Positions 24,371 through 30,876 of a stretch of DNA of 49,019 bases are shown in pieces; within the stretch, counting starts at the first letter, position 1, and each line of letters starts with the position of its first letter. This stretch comes from Spirochaetota bacterium (GTDB lineage: Bacteria; Spirochaetota; UBA12135; COTS27; JAFLEE01). The notes below the pieces were generated by a model. That model did not search any database and was not told where the DNA came from. It saw only the letters and a list, made by a program, of their open reading frames with translations. The DNA lies in NCBI GenBank assembly GCA_017302015.1, contig JAFLEE010000032.1, positions 1-49,019 of the forward strand, given 5' to 3'. The position numbers and the translations under genes are program-made.

Positions 24371-24994
24371 TCAGTGGACGGTGAATTCCTTGAGGAAGAC
24401 CTCGATGATCCCCTCCTGGTTGACGATCATCTGGAGGCGCGCCTTGATCTCGCGCACGAGTTCCTGCTGCTTGCGGGTGGTGTTGATCTCGAGGAATTTC
24501 TTGGCGCCCACGATGGCGCGGACCTCGTGGTGGATCTGGCTCTTGCGGTCGTTGAGTTCGCCGAGGATGGTCTTGCTCTCCTTGTCGTAGGAGACGATGA
24601 CCTGGAAGCGCACGATGTGCTGCTCGTCCTCGTCGGCGGTGTTGATGATGACCGAATCCATGTTCCAGTCGCCGCCCTTGGGCAGGCGCTCGACCACGTC
24701 GCCCGTATTGGGGTCGGTGACGAGGAGCTCGTCCTTGGCGTGGGAGGCCCCGGCGCCGGAGCCCGCGCTCTTATAGCGGCTGACGAGCCACGACGTGGTG
24801 AACGAGAGGATCACCACGAGGAGGCCCAGGAGGACGTACTTGAGGATGCCGACGACCCCGGCGTTGAGCTTGAACGGGGCCTTCTTCTCCGCGGGCTTGG
24901 CTTCGCCCTCGGCGGCGCCCTCTTCGCCCTCTTCCTTCGGCTTGTCGTCGTCGTCTTTTACGGCTTCGTCTTCGTCGGCGGCTCTTTTGGCCAT
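24371..24994 (-). CDS. fliL: Flagellar basal body-associated protein FliL
   Basis: 207 residues. Single transmembrane helix (about 47-70, VGILKYVLLGLLVVILSFTTSWLV) after a highly acidic/lysine cytoplasmic head (about 1-40, DEDEAVKDDDD, KEEGEEGAAEGE), longer than in most FliL. The periplasmic stomatin-like domain holds VIINTADEDEQHIVRFQVIVSYD, HHEVRAIVG and the C-terminal LVREIKARLQMIVNQEGIIEVFLKEFTVH, typical of the family. FliL rings surround stators and raise motor torque. The ATG lies 1 base beyond the flbD stop. motA and motB, which lie here in spirochaete operons, are absent. Confidence 0.93.
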   Translation of the reverse strand: MAKRAADEDEAVKDDDDKPKEEGEEGAAEGEAKPAEKKAPFKLNAGVVGILKYVLLGLLVVILSFTTSWLVSRYKSAGSGAGASHAKDELLVTDPNTGDVVERLPKGGDWNMDSVIINTADEDEQHIVRFQVIVSYDKESKTILGELNDRKSQIHHEVRAIVGAKKFLEINTTRKQQELVREIKARLQMIVNQEGIIEVFLKEFTVH

Positions 24995-24995
24995 G

Positions 24996-25262
24996 TCATG
25001 CCTCCCCTGCGGCGCGGTCCGTTTCTTTGGGCTCCCGCGGGCGGAAATGGAACCGGGTCAAGTACGCCTGCTCGGCCGCGGGCTGGTAGGACGCCCGCCA
25101 GAAGGCGAGCACCTTTTCCACGAGTTCGCGGGCCGAATCCAGCACGAGGAGCTTCTTGCCATTGGTCAGGCTGATGACCGTATCCGGCGTTTCCTGCACC
25201 TGCTCGATGTGGAGCGGGTTGAGGAAGAAAACTTCCTTGTCCATCTTGGTGAGCTGGATCAT
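24996..25262 (-). CDS. flbD: FlbD family flagellar protein
   Basis: 88 residues from ATG 25262. The first 60 residues carry the FlbD pattern: MIQLTKMDKEVFFLNPLHIEQVQETPDTVISLTNGKKLLVLDSARELVEKV, a small beta-rich protein near flagellar stator or fliL genes in spirochaetes, Firmicutes and others. The last 25 residues are an extra tail (AEQAYLTRFHFRPREPKETDRAAGEA). Its exact job is unknown. The longer upstream frame (to 25400) has no family support. It is the first gene of the flagellar operon. Note that this is not the Caulobacter sigma54 activator of the same name. Confidence 0.88.
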   Translation of the reverse strand: MIQLTKMDKEVFFLNPLHIEQVQETPDTVISLTNGKKLLVLDSARELVEKVLAFWRASYQPAAEQAYLTRFHFRPREPKETDRAAGEA

Positions 25263-25320
25263 GTGGCTTGGCGGGGTCCTGTCGCGGGTTTCTTCCTCAT
25301 TATCGTAAGGAAACGCGATT

Positions 25321-25365
25321 CCGAAAGAACAAAACGCTCCTTTCGGCGGAAGACCGGAGCTCCGG
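25321..25365. promoter_or_regulatory. Two dyads upstream of the flagellar operon
   Basis: CCGAAAG-N12-CTTTCGG (25321-25346) and a perfect 12-base palindrome CCGGAGCTCCGG (25354-25365) lie 59-103 bases upstream of flbD, between it and the methyltransferase stop. No clear sigma28 or sigma54 box was seen. They may be operators or RNA hairpins. Confidence 0.35.
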
Positions 25366-25437
25366 GGGAACCCCCCCAGTGTCCAAGCCGCCCCTCCCAT
25401 CCCCTAAGGGGGCATTTTTACATGGGAAAGGCGCCCG

Positions 25438-26259
25438 TTAAGGCTTTCGGGGGGCGTTTTCGGGAGTGGCCGCGAAACTGAGCACGTCGCCCAGCCCACG
25501 CCATTTATAGGTCCGGTTCGCCCATTCCTGCCAGAGGCTCCGGGGGGCCGGATGGCCGCCGTAGGTGAACGATTTCAGGACGCGAAAGCCCCGCTCGACG
25601 AGGATCCGCCTGACCGTCGAGACCCCGGGCAGCCAGCGGTGCGAGGGGAGGGCTTGGCGCCACTGGGAGAGGTCGCGGCGCGGGAGGGCCCCCTCCACAT
25701 TGGGGCAGATGATGACGAGGATGCCGCCGGGCTTCAGCCAAAGGCGGGCGCGGTCCACCATGACGAGGGGGTTCTCCAGATGCTCGAAGACGTGGTAACT
25801 GTAGACCACGTCGAAGGAGGCGCGCTCCCATTGGACCTTCTCGAGGGGGGCGTGCTTCACCCGGTCCCGGGGCGAGGCCTTCGAGGCCGCGAGGAAGGGA
25901 GCGATGCGTTTTCGGGCTTTTTCGGCCTCGGAGGCGATGGGTTCCAGGCCGAAATAGGCGCCCCGTCCCTCCCCGTAGAGTTTTTCCAATTGATAGCCGG
26001 ATCCGCAGCCCAACTCGAGGCATTTGGCTCCGGGGGCGAGCATGCGGTCCCAGACGCCGAGTTCCTTCAGGCTCATGGTGAGCACGCCCACGTTCCCCGA
26101 ATCGTCCATGATCTGGATCATGGGGGTATTGAGCTTCACCGCGTCGTCCCGGTTAAAGGGCACCTGGGCCACCATGAATAGGGGCGCGACCCCGCCGTGG
26201 AGGGGGCCGAGTTTGGGCTTGGGTCGGTTGGCGGTTCGGGTGGGGGACGGTTTTTTCAT
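25438..26259 (-). CDS. Class I SAM-dependent methyltransferase
   Basis: 273 residues from ATG 26259, which is preceded by AAGGGA; the frame upstream lacks support. The N-terminus is basic and Pro-rich (MKKPSPTRTANRPKPKLGP). Motif I is KCLELGCGSGYQLEKLY (about 82-98), followed by YFGLEPIASEAEKARKRI and then the Methyltransf_11/23 region FDVVYSYHVFEHLENPLVMVDRARLWLKPGGILVIICPNVE. The C-terminal part is Trp/Arg-rich, likely the acceptor-binding lid. The acceptor is unknown; this type often modifies sugars or lipids. It lies upstream of the flagellar operon on the same strand, 175 bases away. Confidence 0.87.
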   Translation of the reverse strand: MKKPSPTRTANRPKPKLGPLHGGVAPLFMVAQVPFNRDDAVKLNTPMIQIMDDSGNVGVLTMSLKELGVWDRMLAPGAKCLELGCGSGYQLEKLYGEGRGAYFGLEPIASEAEKARKRIAPFLAASKASPRDRVKHAPLEKVQWERASFDVVYSYHVFEHLENPLVMVDRARLWLKPGGILVIICPNVEGALPRRDLSQWRQALPSHRWLPGVSTVRRILVERGFRVLKSFTYGGHPAPRSLWQEWANRTYKWRGLGDVLSFAATPENAPRKP

Positions 26260-26379
26260 GGTCCCTTGGTTTTTCGGTTGGAACCCCGCGGAGGCCAAGT
26301 AAAAAAGACATGGAAGCATTTCGGGTGGATATTGGGGATTTTTGAAACCCTGGCCTCGCCGGGGCTGGCCATACTCCCG

Positions 26380-26484
26380 CGGGAGGTGGGAATCCCTTCC
26401 GTCGCGCCGCAGCGCCAGCGGTTGGGATCGTGTGCGTTTTTTTGGGTGGCGTTGAGGCGCTCCTTCAGGGACTCCCACCTCCCG
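26380..26484. repeat. Long inverted repeat with nested inner pairing
   Basis: Arms 26380-26396 and 26468-26484 are complementary over 17 bases with one mismatch (CGGGAGGTGGGA-TCCC type). An inner pair AGCGCC (26411-26416) and GGCGCT (26456-26461) can stack within. It may be a small RNA, a transcript-end structure for the upstream minus-strand gene, or a palindromic interspersed repeat; only genome-wide copies would tell. Confidence 0.5.
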
Positions 26485-26518
26485 CTTCTGAGATGGCTTC
26501 CACCGTCGAAGGCCAGGT

Positions 26519-26535
26519 AAAAGGCTTCGCCTTTT
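26519..26535 (-). terminator. Probable hairpin terminator after the glycosidase-like gene
   Basis: Perfect seven-base arms AAAAGGC/GCCTTTT with a three-base loop, 71 bases beyond the stop of the minus-strand glycosidase-like gene. The T tract is part of the stem on either strand, so it could act in both directions. A twelve-G run follows on the plus strand. Confidence 0.45.
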
Positions 26536-26605
26536 GAAGGGGGGGGGGGGACCAGAATTTTACAGATTTCTTATGTCGAATCAGGTCACGCGAACACCGA
26601 GGGCT

Positions 26606-28984
26606 TCACCGGGCGTAATAAACCTTGAGGTTGCGGATCCAATAATCGAGGATCGGGTCGGCGGATCCCATGCCGATGCGAAGCGCCGTGGCTTGGGCCG
26701 CCTGCTCCGTGGGGAAGGTGACGAGGCGCTTCTGCCATTCGGGCCGGGGCGGGTCGACCTTGAAGCCGTCGTAGCGGGCCTTCTCCCCGGAATCGCCGTA
26801 GACGAGCATCACGAGGCTATGGGCGTAGAAGGTCGAGCCCATCCCCTGGACGGCCTTCACCTCGTAGGAGAGCCCGACGGCGTTGGATAGGCCCTCCTCG
26901 GGGAGGCGCAGGGCGAACTCCGGGTAGACCCAGAAGTCTTTTTTCGCATTGGAGAAATCCGCATGCACCCGCAGGCAGGCTCCGTCTTCTTCCGCGGTGA
27001 AGCGTAGTTCCCCGGAACTATTGGCGCGCCAACGCGAGGGATCCGAGACCGGGAAACGAACGCCGCGTCCCTTTTCGACGGCGAGGAACGGCAGGGACAG
27101 GGTCGGCGCGAGTCCCGATGGCTCCCGCACGGCAATCACCATTTCCAGTTCCCGGCAGGCGGAAAGGTCCACCTCCCAGCGCAGGCGCTTCGAACTTTTG
27201 GCGGGGATCGCTACGAGGCCTTCGGGGAAGGCGGTGGCCGTGATCCGGCCTCCCTCGGGCAGGACCAATTCGGGGCGCAGGGACCGCTCTTGCGCCGACA
27301 GGTTGAAGGCGTTCACCTCGATACGTTGGGGTTCGGCGCGGTAATGGTTGCGATCCTGGTCCTTGATCTCCCAATAGGGGAATTGGAAGAGGAGGGGGGA
27401 GGCCGCCCGCTCGAGCGGGCGGTAGGAGGCGGAAAGTTTCTTCAGGGCCATGGCCTCGGTGTCTCCGTTGACGCGGCCTGCGAGTTTCCCCGGGTCCAAT
27501 TCGAGATAGGCCATGCCGCCATCCACGTCGAGGCCGGTGTCGGGATCCATCCGAGCGGGGCTCCCGTCCATGGCCCGCGCTTGCCTCACTGGCAAGTCCC
27601 CGAGGCGTACGGGAGTCAACCCCGACGCGCCCGTATAGAGGATGGCGGTGGCGCGTTTGCCGTCGGAGAAGACCCGGGCGCTGCGCGCGCCCGCCGGAAG
27701 GGGCTTCAGGTCGCCGAGATAGCCGAGGCCGGCGAGTTCGACGATGGCGCGGGCATAGGCCGCCATGGATCGCATGGGCGTGCCATAGTAATCGAGCAGG
27801 CCGAAATTATTGTTATTTTCCTCGAAGAACCGCAGGGTGAACGGAAAATACCGCTCGATGCCCGCGGCTTTCGCCTCCACGGCCTTCATGGTGATCCAAA
27901 GGGCGCTGGTGCGGTCCTCCTCCACGTCCGCCCGCAGGCTCCCGCGCGTTCCCCCGTAGACCGAGGTGAGTCGGGCCAATTTGCGGCTCCAGGGCTTGCC
28001 CGATTCGGTAATCCAAATCGGCATGCCGGCTTTCGGGGTTCCCTTGAGCCAGGAACGGTAGGCCTTCACGAGGCCGAGGAGTTCGTCGGGGTGGGAATAG
28101 GTGTGGAAGGTGAAGACGTCGATGGTCTGGGCGAAGCCGTTTTTGAAGTACGGGCCCAGGCAGGCGGCGCTTAAGTCGCCGCTGGAGAAGGGGGCCCCGG
28201 CGAGGGGGATCGCCACCCCGTGCTCCTTGAAAAACCAGGAGCAGGCCGCCGTGAAGGGGAGGAGCGTATCCCCGGGGTGCTCGATATGCTCGGGTTCGTT
28301 CCAGACTTGGAAGGCGGCCAGGCTCGGGGAGCGCCGCTCGACCATGGACAGGATGGACGCCTCGACGGAAAGAAGGTCCCTCGGGTAATCTCGGGTGCCC
28401 GCTGCGGCGCCGGTCCACGCGGGGGTCGTCGAGAAGCAGCAGACGGATTTGATTCCTTCACAGGCGAAGTCCCCGTAGATGGTCTCCCGGGAGAGTTCAG
28501 GCTTGCCCCTGATTTTTTCGTCGTCTTGCCAGGCCTCCCATTCCCGGGCGCAATCGATCCCGCAGCGGCGAACGATGCGAAGCGCCCCGCCGCGCATGGC
28601 CCCGGCTCCTTTCAGAAGGGTTTCCATGCAGAAGAAGGGGTCTCGGTCGCCGACGAAGGCTTCGCCGCAGACGAGGCCGAAGCGCTGTTTCGTCGCGGGA
28701 ACCGACAGGTCGTAGAAACCGCGCCCCAGTTTCACCGTGGCCGTAAACCGGGCTTGCCCGTTTTCCCGCTGGAGTTTTCCCTGCCCGCAGGGGTTCCCTC
28801 GGTAATCGCTTAAGGTGAAATCCAATGCCTCCTCGGCCACGTTCGACGCGTTAAAAGCCAGGGTCGCGGGCTTCCCCGGGTCGAAGAAGAACGCCTCCAT
28901 TGAGACGGGGGTGAGATTCTGCGCGGCTAGAACGGAGGCCCATCCGAGGGCGAAAAGGCACAGGCTCAGGCGAAAGCGACGCAT
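26606..28984 (-). CDS. Secreted glycoside hydrolase-like protein (clan A TIM barrel, GH39-like)
   Basis: 792 residues with signal peptide (RLSLCLFALGWASVLA, about 4-20). After an N-terminal beta region (about 25-105), a TIM-barrel section contains FQVWNEPEHIEHP, with the Asn-Glu pair (Glu230) typical of the acid/base residue in clan A. It also contains IWITESGKPW, with the likely nucleophile Glu327; the spacing (about 97 residues) fits a retaining glycosidase. FHTYSHPD (about 293-300) also fits the barrel. A long C-terminal beta-rich part (about 440-792) looks like one or two accessory jelly-roll domains. Substrate is unknown. The ATG 28984 is chosen for the AAGGAG before it and the immediate signal peptide. 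It is transcribed away from fabV. Confidence 0.78.
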   Translation of the reverse strand: MRRFRLSLCLFALGWASVLAAQNLTPVSMEAFFFDPGKPATLAFNASNVAEEALDFTLSDYRGNPCGQGKLQRENGQARFTATVKLGRGFYDLSVPATKQRFGLVCGEAFVGDRDPFFCMETLLKGAGAMRGGALRIVRRCGIDCAREWEAWQDDEKIRGKPELSRETIYGDFACEGIKSVCCFSTTPAWTGAAAGTRDYPRDLLSVEASILSMVERRSPSLAAFQVWNEPEHIEHPGDTLLPFTAACSWFFKEHGVAIPLAGAPFSSGDLSAACLGPYFKNGFAQTIDVFTFHTYSHPDELLGLVKAYRSWLKGTPKAGMPIWITESGKPWSRKLARLTSVYGGTRGSLRADVEEDRTSALWITMKAVEAKAAGIERYFPFTLRFFEENNNNFGLLDYYGTPMRSMAAYARAIVELAGLGYLGDLKPLPAGARSARVFSDGKRATAILYTGASGLTPVRLGDLPVRQARAMDGSPARMDPDTGLDVDGGMAYLELDPGKLAGRVNGDTEAMALKKLSASYRPLERAASPLLFQFPYWEIKDQDRNHYRAEPQRIEVNAFNLSAQERSLRPELVLPEGGRITATAFPEGLVAIPAKSSKRLRWEVDLSACRELEMVIAVREPSGLAPTLSLPFLAVEKGRGVRFPVSDPSRWRANSSGELRFTAEEDGACLRVHADFSNAKKDFWVYPEFALRLPEEGLSNAVGLSYEVKAVQGMGSTFYAHSLVMLVYGDSGEKARYDGFKVDPPRPEWQKRLVTFPTEQAAQATALRIGMGSADPILDYWIRNLKVYYAR

Positions 28985-29188
28985 CGTGGCTCCTTCGAGG
29001 GCGATTTGGCGGTTTTTGGCACCATTAAAGCGTCTCACGAAGCCGGGGAAAATGCGAATGGGTGGATTTTAGACAATGGAAGGCGAAATACCCTCCCATG
29101 TCCCAGTTGCCTACTCGATTATCAGGAATATATTGGAGTCACGGGGATACTTACAGACTTCGCGACGTCTTTAGCGATTCGCGAGGCA

Positions 29189-29205
29189 TTCGAGGTCCCC
29201 TCGAA
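29189..29205 (+). promoter_or_regulatory. Dyad in the fabV leader
   Basis: TTCGAGG-TCC-CCTCGAA, perfect seven-base arms, lies 21 bases before the fabV ATG and just upstream of its ribosome site (GAGGAAAG). The arms could bind a dimeric regulator as DNA or form a hairpin near the ribosome site in RNA. Confidence 0.35.
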
Positions 29206-29226
29206 CCCATCCAAACGAGGAAAGAC

Positions 29227-30411
29227 ATGGTCGTTGAACCGAAAATTCTTGGATTCATCTGCACGACGGCCCACCCGAACGGTTGCCAGGCCCATGTCCG
29301 ACAGCAGATCGAATACGTGAAGTCCCGCGGGGCCATCGAAGGCGGGCCGAAGAACGTGCTCGTCATCGGGGCCTCCACCGGCTACGGTTTGGCCACCCGC
29401 ATCACCGCCGCCTTCGCCTGCGGCGCCGCCACCTTCGGCGTTTATTTCGAGAAACCCGCCGACGGCGGGCGCACTGCGACGGCGGGCTGGTACAATACCG
29501 CCGCCTTCACGGAGGCGGCCCGCGCCGCCGGCCTCAAGGCCGCCAATGTCAGCGGCGACGCCTTCTCCGACGAGATCAAGAACCAGGTCTGCGAGCGCCT
29601 GGCCAAGGAGTTCGGGCCTATCGATCTCGTCGTCTACAGCCTGGCCTCCCCCCGGCGCACCCATCCCAAGACGGGGGAAGTTTTCCAGTCGACCCTCAAG
29701 CCCGTGGGGAAGGATTACGCGAACAAGACCATCGACACGGCCCGCGGCGTCGTGCGCGAGGTGGCGCTCCAGACCGCCACCGAAGACGAAGTGCGCCAAA
29801 CCGAGATGGTGATGGGCGGCGAAGACTGGAAAATGTGGATCGAGCTCCTCGAATCCCGGGGCCTTCTGGCGCCGGGGTGCAAGACCGTCGCGTATTCGTA
29901 TATCGGGCCCACGCTCACCTATCCCATCTACCGCCACGGCACCATCGGCCGCGCCAAAGAGCACCTGGAATCCACCGCCCGCGAACTCGACAAGCGCCTC
30001 TCGGCGACGGGCGGCCGGGCCCTGGTGGCCGTGAACAAGGCCCTGGTGACCCAGGCGTCCTCCGCGATTCCCGTGGTGCCCCTCTATATCGCGATCCTCT
30101 ATAAGATCATGAAGGCCAAGGGCCTCCACGAAGGTTGCATCGAACAGATGGACCGCCTACTGCGCGATTTCCTCTACGCCCGCTACACCCGCGTCGACGA
30201 TGAGGGCCGTATCCGCCTCGACGATTGGGAACTCCGGGAAGATGTGCAAGTCGAAGTGGAGAAGATCTGGAAGGATGTCTCGACCGAAAACGTGGGCGAA
30301 CTCACCGACCTCGCCGGTTACCAGGCCGAGTTCCTGAAACTCTTCGGATTCGGGCTCCCCGGCGTTCCTTACGGGGCCGACGTGCCCGTGGACGTTCCCG
30401 TTCCCGCCTGA
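29227..30411 (+). CDS. fabV: Trans-2-enoyl-CoA/enoyl-ACP reductase (FabV/TER)
   Basis: 394 residues, the usual length. FabV/TER reduces trans-2-enoyl-ACP or -CoA with NADH in fatty acid synthesis or in butyrate-type pathways. The start VVEPKILGFICTTAHPNGC matches the family N-terminus. The NADH motif is VLVIGASTGYGLATRI (about 44-59), and YFEKP lies at 73-77. TAGWYNTAAF is present at about 85-94, and catalytic Tyr235-x8-Lys244 (YRHGTIGRAK) falls at the same numbers as in Yersinia FabV. The ATG 29227 has GAGGAAAG before it; the frame upstream to 29062 has no support. It is followed by a clear terminator, so it is separate from the acyl-CoA dehydrogenase operon although functionally adjacent. 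Confidence 0.96.
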   Translation: MVVEPKILGFICTTAHPNGCQAHVRQQIEYVKSRGAIEGGPKNVLVIGASTGYGLATRITAAFACGAATFGVYFEKPADGGRTATAGWYNTAAFTEAARAAGLKAANVSGDAFSDEIKNQVCERLAKEFGPIDLVVYSLASPRRTHPKTGEVFQSTLKPVGKDYANKTIDTARGVVREVALQTATEDEVRQTEMVMGGEDWKMWIELLESRGLLAPGCKTVAYSYIGPTLTYPIYRHGTIGRAKEHLESTARELDKRLSATGGRALVAVNKALVTQASSAIPVVPLYIAILYKIMKAKGLHEGCIEQMDRLLRDFLYARYTRVDDEGRIRLDDWELREDVQVEVEKIWKDVSTENVGELTDLAGYQAEFLKLFGFGLPGVPYGADVPVDVPVPA

Positions 30412-30642
30412 CCATAGGGAATTCCCGCCACTCGCGGCATGGCCGCATTCAAATCGCCCCCTAGGCACCGGGCCAGCCGCCTTACCCCATGGGTGGGGTC
30501 CGTTCACGGCATCCACCCTCCCGCAACGCGTTTGAGGGACTGTATTCTACAAGCGCGATTTTAGCCGGACTCGCAAGGGGAAGGCGTGAAGTGGGGTGCA
30601 GCCACCCGTTTATATGGGTTTCTTCCTGCGATCTTGGAAAAT

Positions 30643-30671
30643 GGGACTCCGTCTCCCAGGGTCCCTTTTTT
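30643..30671 (+). terminator. Intrinsic terminator
   Basis: Seven-pair stem (GGGAC-T-C with one G-U pair against G-G-GTCCC), nine-base loop, directly followed by six T. It ends transcription coming from fabV and sits just before a new promoter. Confidence 0.7.
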
Positions 30672-30686
30672 AAAATCAACACCTCC

Positions 30687-30716
30687 TTGTCTGAATTGAC
30701 GGGCTGAAGGTAAAAT
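30687..30716 (+). promoter_or_regulatory. Candidate sigma70-type promoter of the ACAD/ETF operon
   Basis: TTGTCT and TAAAAT separated by 18 bases, immediately after the terminator and about 160 bases before the acyl-CoA dehydrogenase start. The -35 box lies in the first copy of a CCTTGTCTG direct repeat whose second copy is 61 bases on, about six helical turns. Confidence 0.5.
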
Positions 30717-30876
30717 ATTCCGTTGTCCCGGGTATTTCAACCCAGCCTTGTCTGGATTCCGGGGGAATAACGCATTCCGGACCCCGTGGGTTCCCTTTCC
30801 ACGCGGTGCCCGGTTTTTTCTTTATCCACCGCCTTTTGGGGCAAAAAAGCCCCCAGGCAGCCATCAGGAGCGCATC

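Larger units (their letters stand above)
26260..26605. other. 346-base spacer between glycosidase-like gene and methyltransferase
   Basis: No gene is visible. The spacer contains the palindrome CTCCCGCGGGAG (26374-26385), the long inverted repeat listed separately, a run of seven T (26437-26443), the hairpin AAAAGGC-TTC-GCCTTTT (26519-26535) and a run of twelve G (26539-26550). The methyltransferase promoter should lie between 26260 and about 26370; no convincing boxes were found. Confidence 0.6.
30412..30876. other. 465-base spacer between fabV and the acyl-CoA dehydrogenase operon
   Basis: No protein gene is visible. It holds a palindrome GGGAATTCCC (30417-30426), a hairpin ACCCCA-TGGG-TGGGGT (30484-30499) and a terminator (30643-30671). 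It also has a promoter candidate (30687-30716), a direct repeat CCTTGTCTG (30685-30693 and 30746-30754), and a leader hairpin GGGGC-AAAAAA-GCCCC (30838-30853) just before the ribosome site. Confidence 0.65.

Noticed and set aside
26437-26443. Run of seven T as a plus-strand terminator
   Set aside because: No plus-strand gene lies upstream and the nearest hairpin is not adjacent to the run.
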